Positions 1 to 7,805 are shown, counted from the first letter of the stretch. The stretch is DNA of 23,558 bases from Hydrogenovibrio sp049975065 (GCA_049975065.1 JBNGDN010000024.1), one strand, 5' to 3'. Made by a program: numbers and translations. Notes: generated by a model from the letters alone, not told the origin.

Positions 1-2282
1 GGGCGCCGCAGTTTCGATTCGATGTCGTGAATCTCGTCAATCAAACGGCGGTTATGCGCCAGAAACGCCACCCGACTGTGCATCTCCCCTTCCACCAGTG
101 CGTGGCGCAGGAAAATCTTATGGGCTTCTTTGGGGTTGATCGGCCCGTAATTGCAACGTCGTCGATTCACAATCGGCAGCCCGTATAAGGTCACCGACTC
201 AAACGCACCGACTTGCCCGGCCTTTTTCTGCCAGTGCGGGTCGGTGTAACTGCGTTTGACCAAATGCGGTGCCAGCGCTTCCACCCAGTGAATGTCGATA
301 ACCGCATTGTTGCGGGCATAGAGCTTCGAGGTTTCCACCAGTTCGCCAGACAGCATCCACTTCGGTTTACGTTTGAACAGCACCGAACTCGGGTGGATAA
401 ACAATTTGGTGTTACGCGCGCCCAAATAGGACTTTTCGTCGTCCCGCATGGCGATATTCCCCAACAGCCCCGCCATCAAGGAACGGTGCACCGCCATCGA
501 ATGCATGTCCGATAAACGTTCGGTGACCGTCTTGCCCTGCTTCACTTCTTCATACAGATGCAGGTCACCGACTTTGACACCGATGCGCTTCAAGCTCATT
601 TCCAATTGGAAAAACAAGTCGTGCCACTCTTTCATCCGTAGATAGGACAGGAAATTGGTTTTACAGAGTTTGCGCAGTTTGTTTTGGCTCAAATGACGGC
701 GTTTGTCTTCGTAAAAACGCCACAGATTGAGAAAGAACAGAAAATCGGAACGCGGGTCTTCAAAGGGTTTATGCGCCTGGTTGGCCGCCTGGCGATTGGC
801 TTCGTTCATATCACGCGGGTCTTGAATGCTGATGGCGGAGGCAATCACCAGCACTTCGGCCAAGACACCGTTCTTCTGCCCCTCCAGTACCATCTTCGCC
901 ATCCGGGGGTCCAACGGCAGTTTCGCGAGTTGGCGACCGCTATCCGTCAAACGGCGATGTTCATCCAACGCGCCGATTTCGTGCAATTGACGATAACCGT
1001 CATTCACCGCCTTGTCTTCCGGCGGTTCGATAAACGGGAAATGTTTCACCGCCCCCAGTTTCATTTGCGTCATCTGCAAAATCACCGTGGCGAGTGACGT
1101 GCGGTGAATTTCCGGCGGGGTAAAGGCCGGACGACTGTTGAAATCGTCTTCGTCGTACAAACGGATGCACACCCCGGAGCTGACACGCCCACAGCGCCCG
1201 GCTCGTTGATTGGCCGAGGCCTGGGAGATTTTCTCAATCGGCAAACGCTGCACCTTGGAGCGCACCGAATAACGGCTGATTCTGACCAGGCCTGGGTCAA
1301 TCACGAACTTAATGCCCGGCACCGTCAAAGAGGTTTCCGCCACATTGGTCGATAAAATCACCCGTCGCTTTGGCGACAGCTGGAACACCTTGTTCTGCTC
1401 CGCCATGCTCAAACGCGCATACAAAGGCACGATTTCGGTGTTTTTCAAATGCTGTTTGCGCAAGTATTCCGCGGTTTCCTTGATGTCGCGTTCACCGACT
1501 TGAAACACCAGCACATCGCCGAACGGGTCGATTTCCGCCAGCTCTTCCAAGGCATAACCGATGGCGGTGGGAATGTCCTGCTCGAATTCATTGCCGTCGT
1601 CGTCTTCGATTTTCACCAAGGGGTTGTAGCGGACTTCCACCGGATAGGTCCGTCCGCTGACTTCAATAATCGGCGCCCCTTCAAAGAATTGCGCAAAGCG
1701 TTCGGTGTCGATGGTGGCGGAGGTGATGATGAGTTTCAAATCCGGGCGCTTCGGCAGCAGTTTTTTCAAAATGCCGAGCAAGAAATCGATGTTGATGGAG
1801 CGCTCATGCGCTTCNNNNNNNNNNNNNNNNNNNNNNNNNNNNNNNNNNNNNNNNNNNNNNNNNNNNNNNNNNNNNNNNNNNNNNNNNNNNNNNNNNNNNN
1901 NNNNNNNNNNNNNNCCGCGCCCCGCTTCCAGACAAATTTTCGGAATCTGGGTGGTTTTGCCCGAGCCGGTTTCCCCGGCAATCACCACCACTTGGTGGTT
2001 TTGAATGAGCGCCAAAATCTCATCACGGCGTTCCGCGACCGGCAGTTTATCGTATGAAATCTTCGGCACGGCCTGCTGATTGCGCTCAACCTGCTTGAGC
2101 GAATGTTGCAGTTTATCGATGAATTTTTGCCAGGCCTGGTCGTTTTGCAATGACGCTAAATCCACCTGTGAATCCAACCGAAAACGCTTAAATTGCTGCA
2201 TTAAGGCAAAACGGTCTTTCACCAGACACTGGTCAATGGCTGTTTTTAGGCGCTTTGGAGAATTGAGTTCGGTCAAAGACAT
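1..2282 (-). CDS. hrpA: ATP-dependent RNA helicase HrpA (DEAH family), C-terminal part cut off by window
   Basis: This is a cytoplasmic DEAH-box RNA helicase; in E. coli HrpA acts in mRNA processing and rescue of stalled ribosomes. Translation from the ATG at 2282 begins MSLTELNSPKRLK. It shows Walker A (GETGSGKTTQIPKICLEAGR) just before the N run, then EAHERSINIDFLLG from the DEAH motif, SAT (motif III), STNVAETSLTVPGIK and QRAGRCGRV (motif VI) after it. The winged-helix/ratchet region and the HrpA-specific part (GARNTKLFIHPSS, VETSKLYARN, YGLPIV) follow, and the frame stays open to base 1. The family is about 1300 residues, so roughly 40% lies beyond the window. The 100-N gap falls between motifs I and II and removes motif Ia and the first D of DEAH. 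The reading frame on both sides agrees with the nominal gap length, but the real gap is probably longer. Two CCAGGCCTGG sites lie inside the gene. Confidence 0.95.
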   Translation of the reverse strand, partial: MSLTELNSPKRLKTAIDQCLVKDRFALMQQFKRFRLDSQVDLASLQNDQAWQKFIDKLQHSLKQVERNQQAVPKISYDKLPVAERRDEILALIQNHQVVVIAGETGSGKTTQIPKICLEAGRXXXXXXXXXXXXXXXXXXXXXXXXXXXXXXXXXXEAHERSINIDFLLGILKKLLPKRPDLKLIITSATIDTERFAQFFEGAPIIEVSGRTYPVEVRYNPLVKIEDDDGNEFEQDIPTAIGYALEELAEIDPFGDVLVFQVGERDIKETAEYLRKQHLKNTEIVPLYARLSMAEQNKVFQLSPKRRVILSTNVAETSLTVPGIKFVIDPGLVRISRYSVRSKVQRLPIEKISQASANQRAGRCGRVSSGVCIRLYDEDDFNSRPAFTPPEIHRTSLATVILQMTQMKLGAVKHFPFIEPPEDKAVNDGYRQLHEIGALDEHRRLTDSGRQLAKLPLDPRMAKMVLEGQKNGVLAEVLVIASAISIQDPRDMNEANRQAANQAHKPFEDPRSDFLFFLNLWRFYEDKRRHLSQNKLRKLCKTNFLSYLRMKEWHDLFFQLEMSLKRIGVKVGDLHLYEEVKQGKTVTERLSDMHSMAVHRSLMAGLLGNIAMRDDEKSYLGARNTKLFIHPSSVLFKRKPKWMLSGELVETSKLYARNNAVIDIHWVEALAPHLVKRSYTDPHWQKKAGQVGAFESVTLYGLPIVNRRRCNYGPINPKEAHKIFLRHALVEGEMHSRVAFLAHNRRLIDEIHDIESKLRR
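1215..1224. repeat. CCAGGCCTGG-like site (1 mismatch), in hrpA
   Basis: CGAGGCCTGG differs from the iterated palindrome at position 2. It lies 71 bp from an exact copy in the same gene. A single-mismatch copy is weaker evidence on its own. Confidence 0.4.
1286..1295. repeat. CCAGGCCTGG palindrome, in hrpA
   Basis: Exact copy. Read in the hrpA frame it encodes Pro-Gly-Leu in the IDPGLVRI segment. The symmetry extends outward in part (TGACCAGGCCTGGGTCA). Confidence 0.9.
1815..1914. other. Assembly gap (100 N) inside hrpA
   Basis: Exactly 100 N. The flanking HrpA translation jumps from the residues after Walker A to the EAHERS of motif II. In E. coli HrpA (recalled sequence) these points are about 77 residues apart, while 100 N give room for only 33. 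The run is therefore a placeholder, and about 230 bp are probably missing. Confidence 0.9.
2130..2139. repeat. CCAGGCCTGG palindrome, near 5' end of hrpA
   Basis: Exact copy. Read in the hrpA frame it encodes Gln-Ala-Trp (NDQAWQKF). Both flanks become AT-rich three bases out (TCGTTTT on one side, CAAAAATT on the other). Confidence 0.9.
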
Positions 2283-2316
2283 GGCGGCTGGGCATCGCGG
2301 TTATGAAAGAGCGCCT

Positions 2317-2346
2317 ATTTTAGTGGTTTCCGACACAGATTGCCAA
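2317..2346 (-). promoter_or_regulatory. Candidate sigma70 promoter of hrpA
   Basis: On the minus strand TTGGCA (2346-2341) is separated by 18 bp from TAAAAT (2322-2317). This lies between the tautomerase stop codon and the hrpA start, about 35 bp upstream of the ATG. It suggests hrpA can be transcribed independently of the gene ahead of it. Confidence 0.55.
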
Positions 2347-2351
2347 AAGGC

Positions 2352-2780
2352 TTAACGCTGCATCATTTTCATTAAATCCGCCAAACGGTAGATCTGCCCC
2401 GCACCGCCCCAGTGGCCGTCCGGCACCTCGTGAAACAACACCCAGACCCGCGCGGCATTCAAGCGGTTATCATCGGTACCCTCAAGCTGCAACACCAATT
2501 GCGTCAAGGCTTGGGTCAGACGTTCTTTGTGACTGTCGGGCAGGGTATTTTCAAACACAGTCACATCAAAACGATAATGCGCCTTGTGCGCAGCGTGACC
2601 GCCAATATAAAGATCCGCGTTTGGATGATGATGAAAATACACCCAGCTGAGCATCCGCGCTTTCGGGTTGGTGTCCACCCCTTCCAGCCGGAGCAGTGCA
2701 TCGGTGACATCTTCGGCCAGACGTGCTTCCTGCTCCTTGGTAAAGGTGGCTTCTGGCAAGGTAATTTCAATCATGGGCAT
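2352..2780 (-). CDS. Tautomerase-like small protein (142 aa)
   Basis: The protein starts Met-Pro (MPMIEITLPEATFT), as in the 4-oxalocrotonate tautomerase/MIF superfamily, where removal of Met exposes the catalytic Pro1. At 142 residues it is about twice the 4-OT monomer. It has two similar halves of beta-alpha-beta type, with WVYFHHHPNADLYIGG in the first and RVWVLFHEVPDGHWGGAGQ in the second, which fits a fused-dimer tautomerase. A GGAG ribosome site lies 8 bases before the ATG at 2780 and supports this start over the in-frame ATG two codons later. The substrate cannot be deduced. The gene lies 69 bp upstream of hrpA on the same strand and diverges from the YgiW-like gene. The family call rests on the N-terminal Pro and overall pattern and is moderately sure. 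Confidence 0.72.
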   Translation of the reverse strand: MPMIEITLPEATFTKEQEARLAEDVTDALLRLEGVDTNPKARMLSWVYFHHHPNADLYIGGHAAHKAHYRFDVTVFENTLPDSHKERLTQALTQLVLQLEGTDDNRLNAARVWVLFHEVPDGHWGGAGQIYRLADLMKMMQR

Positions 2781-2801
2781 GAGGATTCTCCACTGAATAA
2801 A

Positions 2802-2827
2802 TAGAGCAACTATTTAGAGCCACTATT
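2802..2827 (-). repeat. Tandem 13-bp direct repeat upstream of the tautomerase gene
   Basis: TAGAGCAACTATT (2802-2814) is followed immediately by TAGAGCCACTATT (2815-2827), 12 of 13 identical. The pair lies 22-47 bp upstream of the tautomerase ATG, where a promoter or its operator would be expected. The AT-rich minus-strand sequence has several weak -10-like hexamers, and I cannot choose one. Confidence 0.6.
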
Positions 2828-2859
2828 AAAGCAATAATCAGGGAAACAATCTGCATAAA

Positions 2860-2872
2860 CGCCGATTCGGCG
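2860..2872. promoter_or_regulatory. Short dyad between divergent genes
   Basis: CGCCGATTCGGCG is a 6-bp inverted repeat around one base, placed midway between the divergent tautomerase and YgiW-like genes and just upstream of the TTGACA hexamer at 2881. It could be an operator or a small hairpin; nothing in the sequence decides between these. Confidence 0.3.
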
Positions 2873-2880
2873 CTTCGCGG

Positions 2881-2910
2881 TTGACATTGCCGTTGTGTTT
2901 AAGGTTTACT
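2881..2910 (+). promoter_or_regulatory. Candidate sigma70 promoter of the YgiW-like gene
   Basis: A perfect -35 TTGACA (2881-2886) is followed after 18 bp by TTTACT (2905-2910), a four-of-six -10 match. It leaves a leader of about 60-90 nt before the coding region. Confidence 0.5.
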
Positions 2911-2931
2911 GTTTAGGAATGACTGTTAAAG
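2897..2931 (+). repeat. Heptad-spaced GTTTA repeats over the promoter
   Basis: Five consecutive 7-bp units read GTTTAAG, GTTTACT, GTTTAGG, AATGACT, GTTAAAG. Three carry GTTTA in exact 7-bp phase and the fifth is a near match. The array overlaps the proposed -10. Direct repeats of about this type bind OmpR-family response regulators, but with a different usual spacing, so a regulator assignment is speculative. Confidence 0.4.
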
Positions 2932-2946
2932 TCGAGGTCACCTCGA
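2932..2946. promoter_or_regulatory. Dyad TCGAGGT-C-ACCTCGA in the leader
   Basis: Perfect 7-bp inverted repeat with one central base, immediately after the heptad array. A second small dyad, GAACCGTTC, overlaps its end (2945-2953). It could be an operator or a leader hairpin. Confidence 0.4.
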
Positions 2947-3020
2947 ACCGTTCACTTCCATCCACTTTAAGGAGATAACTTGGGGTTTTATCACTTCGTA
3001 ACCGCCTACAATCGGCCACT

Positions 3021-3362
3021 TTGGTCGCGGCACTTTCCATCAGCAGTTTAGCCGCTGCAGGCTACATTGGTCCTTCCGATGAAAACCAACCCCAAAACGC
3101 AAAAGCGGTGCTGGACAAACCGAAAGACGACCAGTTTGTGGTGTTGAAAGGCTACCTGATTAAACAGGTCTCCAGTGACAAATACCAATTCGGCGACGAC
3201 AGCGGTGAAATCCGTGTGGAAATCGACCACAACCTGTTTACGTCCGATCCGATTGACGAAAACACTTTGGTTGAGATTCGCGGCGAAGTGGAAAAAGACT
3301 TTATGGATTCACCCGAAATCGACGTCAATCATCTCGCCATTATCCAACCCGCCCAACCCTAA
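3021..3362 (+). CDS. YgiW/YdeI-family periplasmic stress-tolerance OB-fold protein
   Basis: The body matches the NirD/YgiW/YdeI (BOF, DUF388) family of small periplasmic OB-fold proteins. It has GYIGPS at the mature N-terminus, FVVLKGYLIKQVSSDKYQF, DDSGEIRVEID and VEIRGEVEKDFMDSPEIDV. In enterobacteria these proteins are linked to stress and cationic-peptide tolerance. The N-terminus is a problem. The only start codon in this frame is TTG at 3021, with no ribosome site and only half a signal peptide. The codons ahead of it (2979-3020) would supply the missing basic and hydrophobic part, LSLRNRLQSATLVAALS. A strong AAGGAG (2969-2974) lies 5 bases before a TTG at 2980 that is one frame off. One extra base in the GGGGTTTT run (2982-2989) would join them. 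This is either a sequence error or a recent frameshift. Confidence 0.8.
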   Translation: MVAALSISSLAAAGYIGPSDENQPQNAKAVLDKPKDDQFVVLKGYLIKQVSSDKYQFGDDSGEIRVEIDHNLFTSDPIDENTLVEIRGEVEKDFMDSPEIDVNHLAIIQPAQP

Positions 3363-3387
3363 GCATTCGCGTCCGCATGTTCCCATA

Positions 3388-3415
3388 GCCTTTTGACCAG
3401 ACCTGGTCAAAAGGC
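3388..3415. terminator. Bidirectional hairpin terminator built on a variant of the iterated palindrome
   Basis: GCCTTTTGACCAG (3388-3400) pairs perfectly with CTGGTCAAAAGGC (3403-3415) around a 2-base centre. The hairpin sits between two convergent genes, 26 bp after the YgiW-like stop and 3 bp from the RND pump stop. There is no long T tract outside the stem. Its centre, CCAGACCTGG (3397-3406), is one mismatch from CCAGGCCTGG. Confidence 0.7.
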
Positions 3416-3417
3416 GG

Positions 3418-6400
3418 CTATCCGGCTTTGGTTTCGGCGGGATCGGGAATGCCCGCGGCACGATCGGGATCCATGCCAAACAGTTTGGTTTTGACGGTTT
3501 CTCGCAGGCTCTGGAAAAAGACATACAGCACCGGAATAAAGAACACGGCGATCGCCGCCGCAAATAGCATCCCGCCAATCACCGTCACCCCAACGTAATG
3601 ACGACTCACGGCACCCGCGCCCGTGGCGAACAGCAGCGGCAAGACCCCCAGCAAAAAGGCCAGTGCGGTCATCATCAAAGGCCGGAAACGCAGGTGCGCG
3701 GCTTCCCTGGCGGCGTCAACCGTCGAAAGCCCCTCTTCGCGACGGGTTTTGGCAAATTCCACCATCAGAATGGCGTTTTTACTGGCCAGACCAATCATCA
3801 GAACAATACTGATCTGAGTGTAGAGGTTATTGTCCAGGCTTGGCAATAAATACAAGGGCAACAGCGAACCGAATACCGCAATCGCCACCGAGGCAATGAC
3901 CGACATCGGCACTGACCAGCTTTCGTACTGCGCCACCAAAAACAGGTAGGCGAACAATATGGCCAGCGCAAAAATCACCACCACCAGACTGCCCGCTTCC
4001 AATTCCTGCAGGGTCATCCCCGTCCAGGCAATTTCATACGTCTTGGGCATATTCTCGTCGGCCAAGGTTTCAAAGGCTTGAATCGCCTCACCGGAGCTGG
4101 TATTGGCCGACTGATGCGCGGAAAACGAAGCCGTGCGATACATATTGTATCGCGGAATCGACAAGGGCCCGAGAATCGGCTTGTAGTCCACCACGGAGCT
4201 CAACGGCACCATGCCACCATTTCGGTTGCGCACTTTGATCAGATCCAGGTCGTTCATGTTCATGCGTTCACTGGCTTCCGCCTGAATAATGACCCGATAG
4301 GTTTTGCCGTACAAATTGAAGTCGTTAATGTACAAAGACCCCAAGTTCGATTGCAGAGTACTGAAAATATCGGAAATTTCCACGCCCAGCACACGCGCTT
4401 TTTCGCGGTGAATATCCAGATAATACTGGGGCACATCGGCTGAGAAGGTTGAAAACGCCTGGGTAATGCCCGGCTCCTGATTGGCTTTATACATCAGACC
4501 ACGGGTGACCGAAGCCAATTCAGTTGAAGGTCCGCTGGACAGATCCAGAATCTGCCCTTGCAAGCCATCCGCCACCCCCAAACCGTTAATGGCCGGTGGC
4601 GAGAAAGCAAAGGATTCGGCTTCGGGGTAGGTGCTGAGAATCTGATTGGCTTTCACCAAAATTTGACTGGCCGGATGGTCGGGACGTTTAGCCCAATCCT
4701 CCAGTGACAACACCACAAAGCCGGCATTGGAAGCGGCACCGGACATAACACTGTAACCATTGACCACAATAATGTCGCGCACGCCGGGAATTTTTTTCAA
4801 ATCCGCCGACACCTTACGGGTAAACTCGGTGGTTCTTTCAAGAGACGCGCCGTCCGGCAGCTGAATGTTCGCCATCAAGGCGCCACGATCTTCCGTGGGT
4901 AGGAAACCGGACGGCACATTTTGAAACAGATACCCAGCGCCGAACACAAACCCGAGGAAAACCAACATACTCATTTTGTAGCGCGAAATCATTTTCTTGG
5001 CGATGACCACATAGCCATCACGCGCCTTATCAACGCCCTTGGCAAAAACGCCCAGCACCCCTTTCGGTGCTTTCTCTTCCGCCTTGAGCAACAAGCGGCA
5101 GAGCGCCGGTGAAAGGGTTAAAGCATTAATCGAAGAGATCACCACCGCCATGGCAATGGTTAACGCAAATTGACGGTAAAACTCACCGGTAATCCCCGGC
5201 ATAAACGACACCGGCAAAAACACCGACAACAACACCAGCGTGGTGGCAATGATCGGCCCGGTGACCTGTTTCATGGCTTCTTGAGTGGCACGGCGCACAT
5301 TGGTTTCGCCTTCTGCCAACAGGCGTTTAACGTTTTCAACCACAATAATGCCATCGTCCACCACCACCCCGATGGCCAGAATCAGGGCGAATAAGGTGAT
5401 GGTATTGATTGAAAATCCGAATGCATACAGTAGGGCAATCACCCCAATCAGAGAAACAGGTACCGCAATGGCCGGAATCAGGGTAGCGCGCCAGTCGGCG
5501 AGAAACAGGAAGGTAATAATGACCACCAGCGTAAAGGTGATAAACAGCGTCTTGACAACTTCTTCCACCGACTCGCGCACCGATTCAGTGGTGTCGTAAA
5601 GTACACCGTATTCCAGGCCTTCGGGAAAGCGTTTTTCCAGCACCTTTAACTGTTCATACACTTCATCGGCCACCGCGATGGAGTTGGCACCGGGCGATTG
5701 ATAAATGGCAATGGAAGCAGTGGGGCGATTGTTCAAGAAAGACGAACCATCATAAGATTGAGTGCCCAGTTCCACTCGAGCCACGTCTTTCATATACACC
5801 ACGGAACCGTTTTCATTGGCACGGACAATAATGTTTTCAAATTCCGACACCTCTGACAAACGCCCCTTGGCCTGCAAGGTGTATTGAAACGCCGGTTTGG
5901 TGTCATCGTAAGGCGGTGAGCCGATCTGACCGACCGAGGCCTGGATATTTTGCGATTCAATCGCCGCCGAAATATCCTGCGGGGTAATGCCGAGGGCTTG
6001 CATTTTCAAAGAATCCAACCAGATACGCATACCGTAATCCAGTGAAATAAACTGGGCGACATTGCCGACGCCGGACAAACGCGCCAGCGAATCCTGCATG
6101 TGAATGGAGGCGTAGTTACTGAGCCAGATGCCGTCTTTATCGTTATTTTGGGTGTAAAGGCTGATGATCATCAGCATACTGCTGGACTGCTTCTTGACGG
6201 ACACCCCTTGTCGGGTCACGTCGGCCGGCAAATCCGGTTGTGCCAGTGCCACTCGGTTCTGCACATTGACGGCCGCCATATCAGGATCGGTGCCGACGTC
6301 AAAAGATACGTTCAGGGAATAGGAACCACTGTTGCTGCTGTTGGAGGACATATACAGCATATTGTCCACGCCATTGACCTGAGTCTCGATGGGAATCGCC

Positions 6401-6585
6401 ACCGATTCCTCCACCACCTCGGCACTGGCTCCGGGGTAATTGGTGGTCACACTGACAACCGGCGGGGTAATGTCGGGAAACTCCGCCACCGGAATGATTT
6501 TCATGGCAATAAAGCCGATTAAGGTGATGACGATCGAAATCACCAACGCAAATTTAGGTCTGTCTATAAAAAACGCCGGTATCAT
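3418..6585 (-). CDS. RND efflux pump, inner-membrane permease (AcrB/HAE1 family)
   Basis: This is a 1055-residue proton-driven pump of the hydrophobe/amphiphile efflux family, of typical length. It starts MIPAFFIDRP, the usual cytoplasmic N-terminus, followed by TM1. The family motif around GVVVDDGIIVVENV carries the two TM4 aspartates (about residues 406-407). SKNAILMVEFA in TM10 carries the conserved lysine of the proton relay. Two large periplasmic loops and the internal repeat are present. The ATG directly follows the TAA of the membrane fusion protein gene, so the two are translationally coupled. No outer membrane TolC-type gene follows, so the pump presumably borrows one encoded elsewhere. 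Substrate cannot be read from the sequence. Confidence 0.96.
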   Translation of the reverse strand: MIPAFFIDRPKFALVISIVITLIGFIAMKIIPVAEFPDITPPVVSVTTNYPGASAEVVEESVAIPIETQVNGVDNMLYMSSNSSNSGSYSLNVSFDVGTDPDMAAVNVQNRVALAQPDLPADVTRQGVSVKKQSSSMLMIISLYTQNNDKDGIWLSNYASIHMQDSLARLSGVGNVAQFISLDYGMRIWLDSLKMQALGITPQDISAAIESQNIQASVGQIGSPPYDDTKPAFQYTLQAKGRLSEVSEFENIIVRANENGSVVYMKDVARVELGTQSYDGSSFLNNRPTASIAIYQSPGANSIAVADEVYEQLKVLEKRFPEGLEYGVLYDTTESVRESVEEVVKTLFITFTLVVIITFLFLADWRATLIPAIAVPVSLIGVIALLYAFGFSINTITLFALILAIGVVVDDGIIVVENVKRLLAEGETNVRRATQEAMKQVTGPIIATTLVLLSVFLPVSFMPGITGEFYRQFALTIAMAVVISSINALTLSPALCRLLLKAEEKAPKGVLGVFAKGVDKARDGYVVIAKKMISRYKMSMLVFLGFVFGAGYLFQNVPSGFLPTEDRGALMANIQLPDGASLERTTEFTRKVSADLKKIPGVRDIIVVNGYSVMSGAASNAGFVVLSLEDWAKRPDHPASQILVKANQILSTYPEAESFAFSPPAINGLGVADGLQGQILDLSSGPSTELASVTRGLMYKANQEPGITQAFSTFSADVPQYYLDIHREKARVLGVEISDIFSTLQSNLGSLYINDFNLYGKTYRVIIQAEASERMNMNDLDLIKVRNRNGGMVPLSSVVDYKPILGPLSIPRYNMYRTASFSAHQSANTSSGEAIQAFETLADENMPKTYEIAWTGMTLQELEAGSLVVVIFALAILFAYLFLVAQYESWSVPMSVIASVAIAVFGSLLPLYLLPSLDNNLYTQISIVLMIGLASKNAILMVEFAKTRREEGLSTVDAAREAAHLRFRPLMMTALAFLLGVLPLLFATGAGAVSRHYVGVTVIGGMLFAAAIAVFFIPVLYVFFQSLRETVKTKLFGMDPDRAAGIPDPAETKAG

Positions 6586-7761
6586 TTATTGCGCCGCACC
6601 CTGATGATCAACCACATTGACTTTCATATTCGGCTTCACTTTTTGCAAGCCTTGTACGATGACTTTTTCACCCTGTTTGAGACCGGATTTCACCACCCAG
6701 TTTTCACCCAGTTGACGCCCGAGATCCACCCGTCGATTTTGCACAGCATTCTGGTCATCCACCACCAGCACAAAATAACCGTCTTTGTCTTTTTGCACCG
6801 ATTCCTGCGGCACCACCACTTTGATATCGGGCGTACTGGAGGTAATGGAAACGGTTACATACTGCCCCGGACGCAGAAGGTAATCTGGGTTTGGAAAAGA
6901 GGCTCTCAAGGTAACGGTATTGGAAGTCATATCCACTTCCGGCGCTAAATAATTAAATTCACCCGAATGCGTGTATTTAGAACCATCCGACAAGATCAAA
7001 GTGGGGATGGCTTTCAACTGCCCCTCTGATGATTTGTTTTTTAATTTGAGGCTTTGCGCTTCCAAAAGCTTCTTTTCACCGATTTCCACCGTGACATAAA
7101 CCGGGTCAATCGACGTAATCGTAGCCAAAGGCTGACTGGCGGCATTCACCAGGTTTCCAGTGCTGTAAGTGGCGATGCCAACCACCCCTGCCTGCGGTGC
7201 CACCACATCGGTGTAGCTCAGGTTGAGCCTCGCCTGTTCCACAGCGGCTTCCGACAGCATGACTTGCGCTCTGGCGGTATCACGAGCGGCTTCCGCTTGA
7301 TCCACATCGGACTGTGAAATGAGATGCTTGGGCAACATGTCTTTTTTTCGCACCAGATCGGCTTCCGCGTTTTTAAGCGTCGCCTTGGCACTGAGCAAGT
7401 CTGCCTGACGTTCTTTTAACGCAATCTGATAGGTATCTTTTTCGATATTAAACAGCACGTCGCCTTTGGAAACGCGCGCGCCTTCAACAAAATTACGTCG
7501 GGTCAGAAAGCCTTCCACCCTTGCACGAAGCTGAACCGTGTCAATCGCCACCACCCGCCCGGACTGCTTTATAACAGGCGCGACATTTTCAGTCGTAACC
7601 GCCTGCACCACAACGCTCGGTAAGGGGCGTTGGGGCTTAGCGGTGTTTTTTGCGGTGGTTTTGGATTGCGATTCCTTAGAGGCCGTATCCGCCGCCAAAA
7701 CCCCAGCGGAACAGACGGACAGACAGCCAAAGAGCAAAAAAGTCGTTTTTGTTAACGCCAT
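6586..7761 (-). CDS. RND efflux periplasmic adaptor (membrane fusion protein)
   Basis: 391 residues from the ATG at 7761. A TTG one codon upstream could also serve: a GGGA is 9 bases before the ATG and 6 before the TTG. A signal peptide (about residues 1-25, ending GVLAADT) is followed by a lipoyl/barrel-sandwich half (RARVEGFLTRRNFVEGARVSKGDVLFNIE), a coiled-coil hairpin, the second half (VVAPQAGVVG), and beta-barrel and membrane-proximal domains (LRPGQYVTVSI, VIVQGLQKVKPNMKV). There is no lipobox cysteine, so it is probably periplasmic rather than a lipoprotein. It is the middle gene of the operon and links the pump to an outer membrane channel. Confidence 0.93.
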   Translation of the reverse strand: MALTKTTFLLFGCLSVCSAGVLAADTASKESQSKTTAKNTAKPQRPLPSVVVQAVTTENVAPVIKQSGRVVAIDTVQLRARVEGFLTRRNFVEGARVSKGDVLFNIEKDTYQIALKERQADLLSAKATLKNAEADLVRKKDMLPKHLISQSDVDQAEAARDTARAQVMLSEAAVEQARLNLSYTDVVAPQAGVVGIATYSTGNLVNAASQPLATITSIDPVYVTVEIGEKKLLEAQSLKLKNKSSEGQLKAIPTLILSDGSKYTHSGEFNYLAPEVDMTSNTVTLRASFPNPDYLLRPGQYVTVSITSSTPDIKVVVPQESVQKDKDGYFVLVVDDQNAVQNRRVDLGRQLGENWVVKSGLKQGEKVIVQGLQKVKPNMKVNVVDHQGAAQ

Positions 7762-7795
7762 CAACAGTTATCCCAAGTTAATCACCAGTTTGCCC

Positions 7796-7805
7796 TCAGG
7801 CCTGG
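7796..7805. repeat. CCAGGCCTGG-like site (1 mismatch) directly after a stop codon
   Basis: TCAGGCCTGG abuts the TGA of the coiled-coil gene and lies in the 44-bp spacer before the adaptor gene. On the minus strand the surrounding sequence reads CTGACCAGGCCTGAG. Confidence 0.55.

Noticed and set aside
684..1097. 137-codon open frame on the plus strand opposite hrpA, and similar ones at 1449-2057, 6100-6522 and 7932-8375
   Set aside because: These lie antisense to genes with strong family motifs and have no ribosome site; their composition is that of a shadow frame.
1286..1295. CCAGGCCTGG as a restriction-site artefact or mobile repeat (for example a REP/MITE element)
   Set aside because: The identity stops at the 10-bp core, with flanks only loosely similar, and copies sit inside conserved genes without disrupting them. 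A mobile element would bring longer identity.
5612..5621. Further partial matches such as CCAGGCCTTC (5612) and CAGGCCAC (18615)
   Set aside because: Two or more mismatches or half sites only, expected by chance; not counted as copies.
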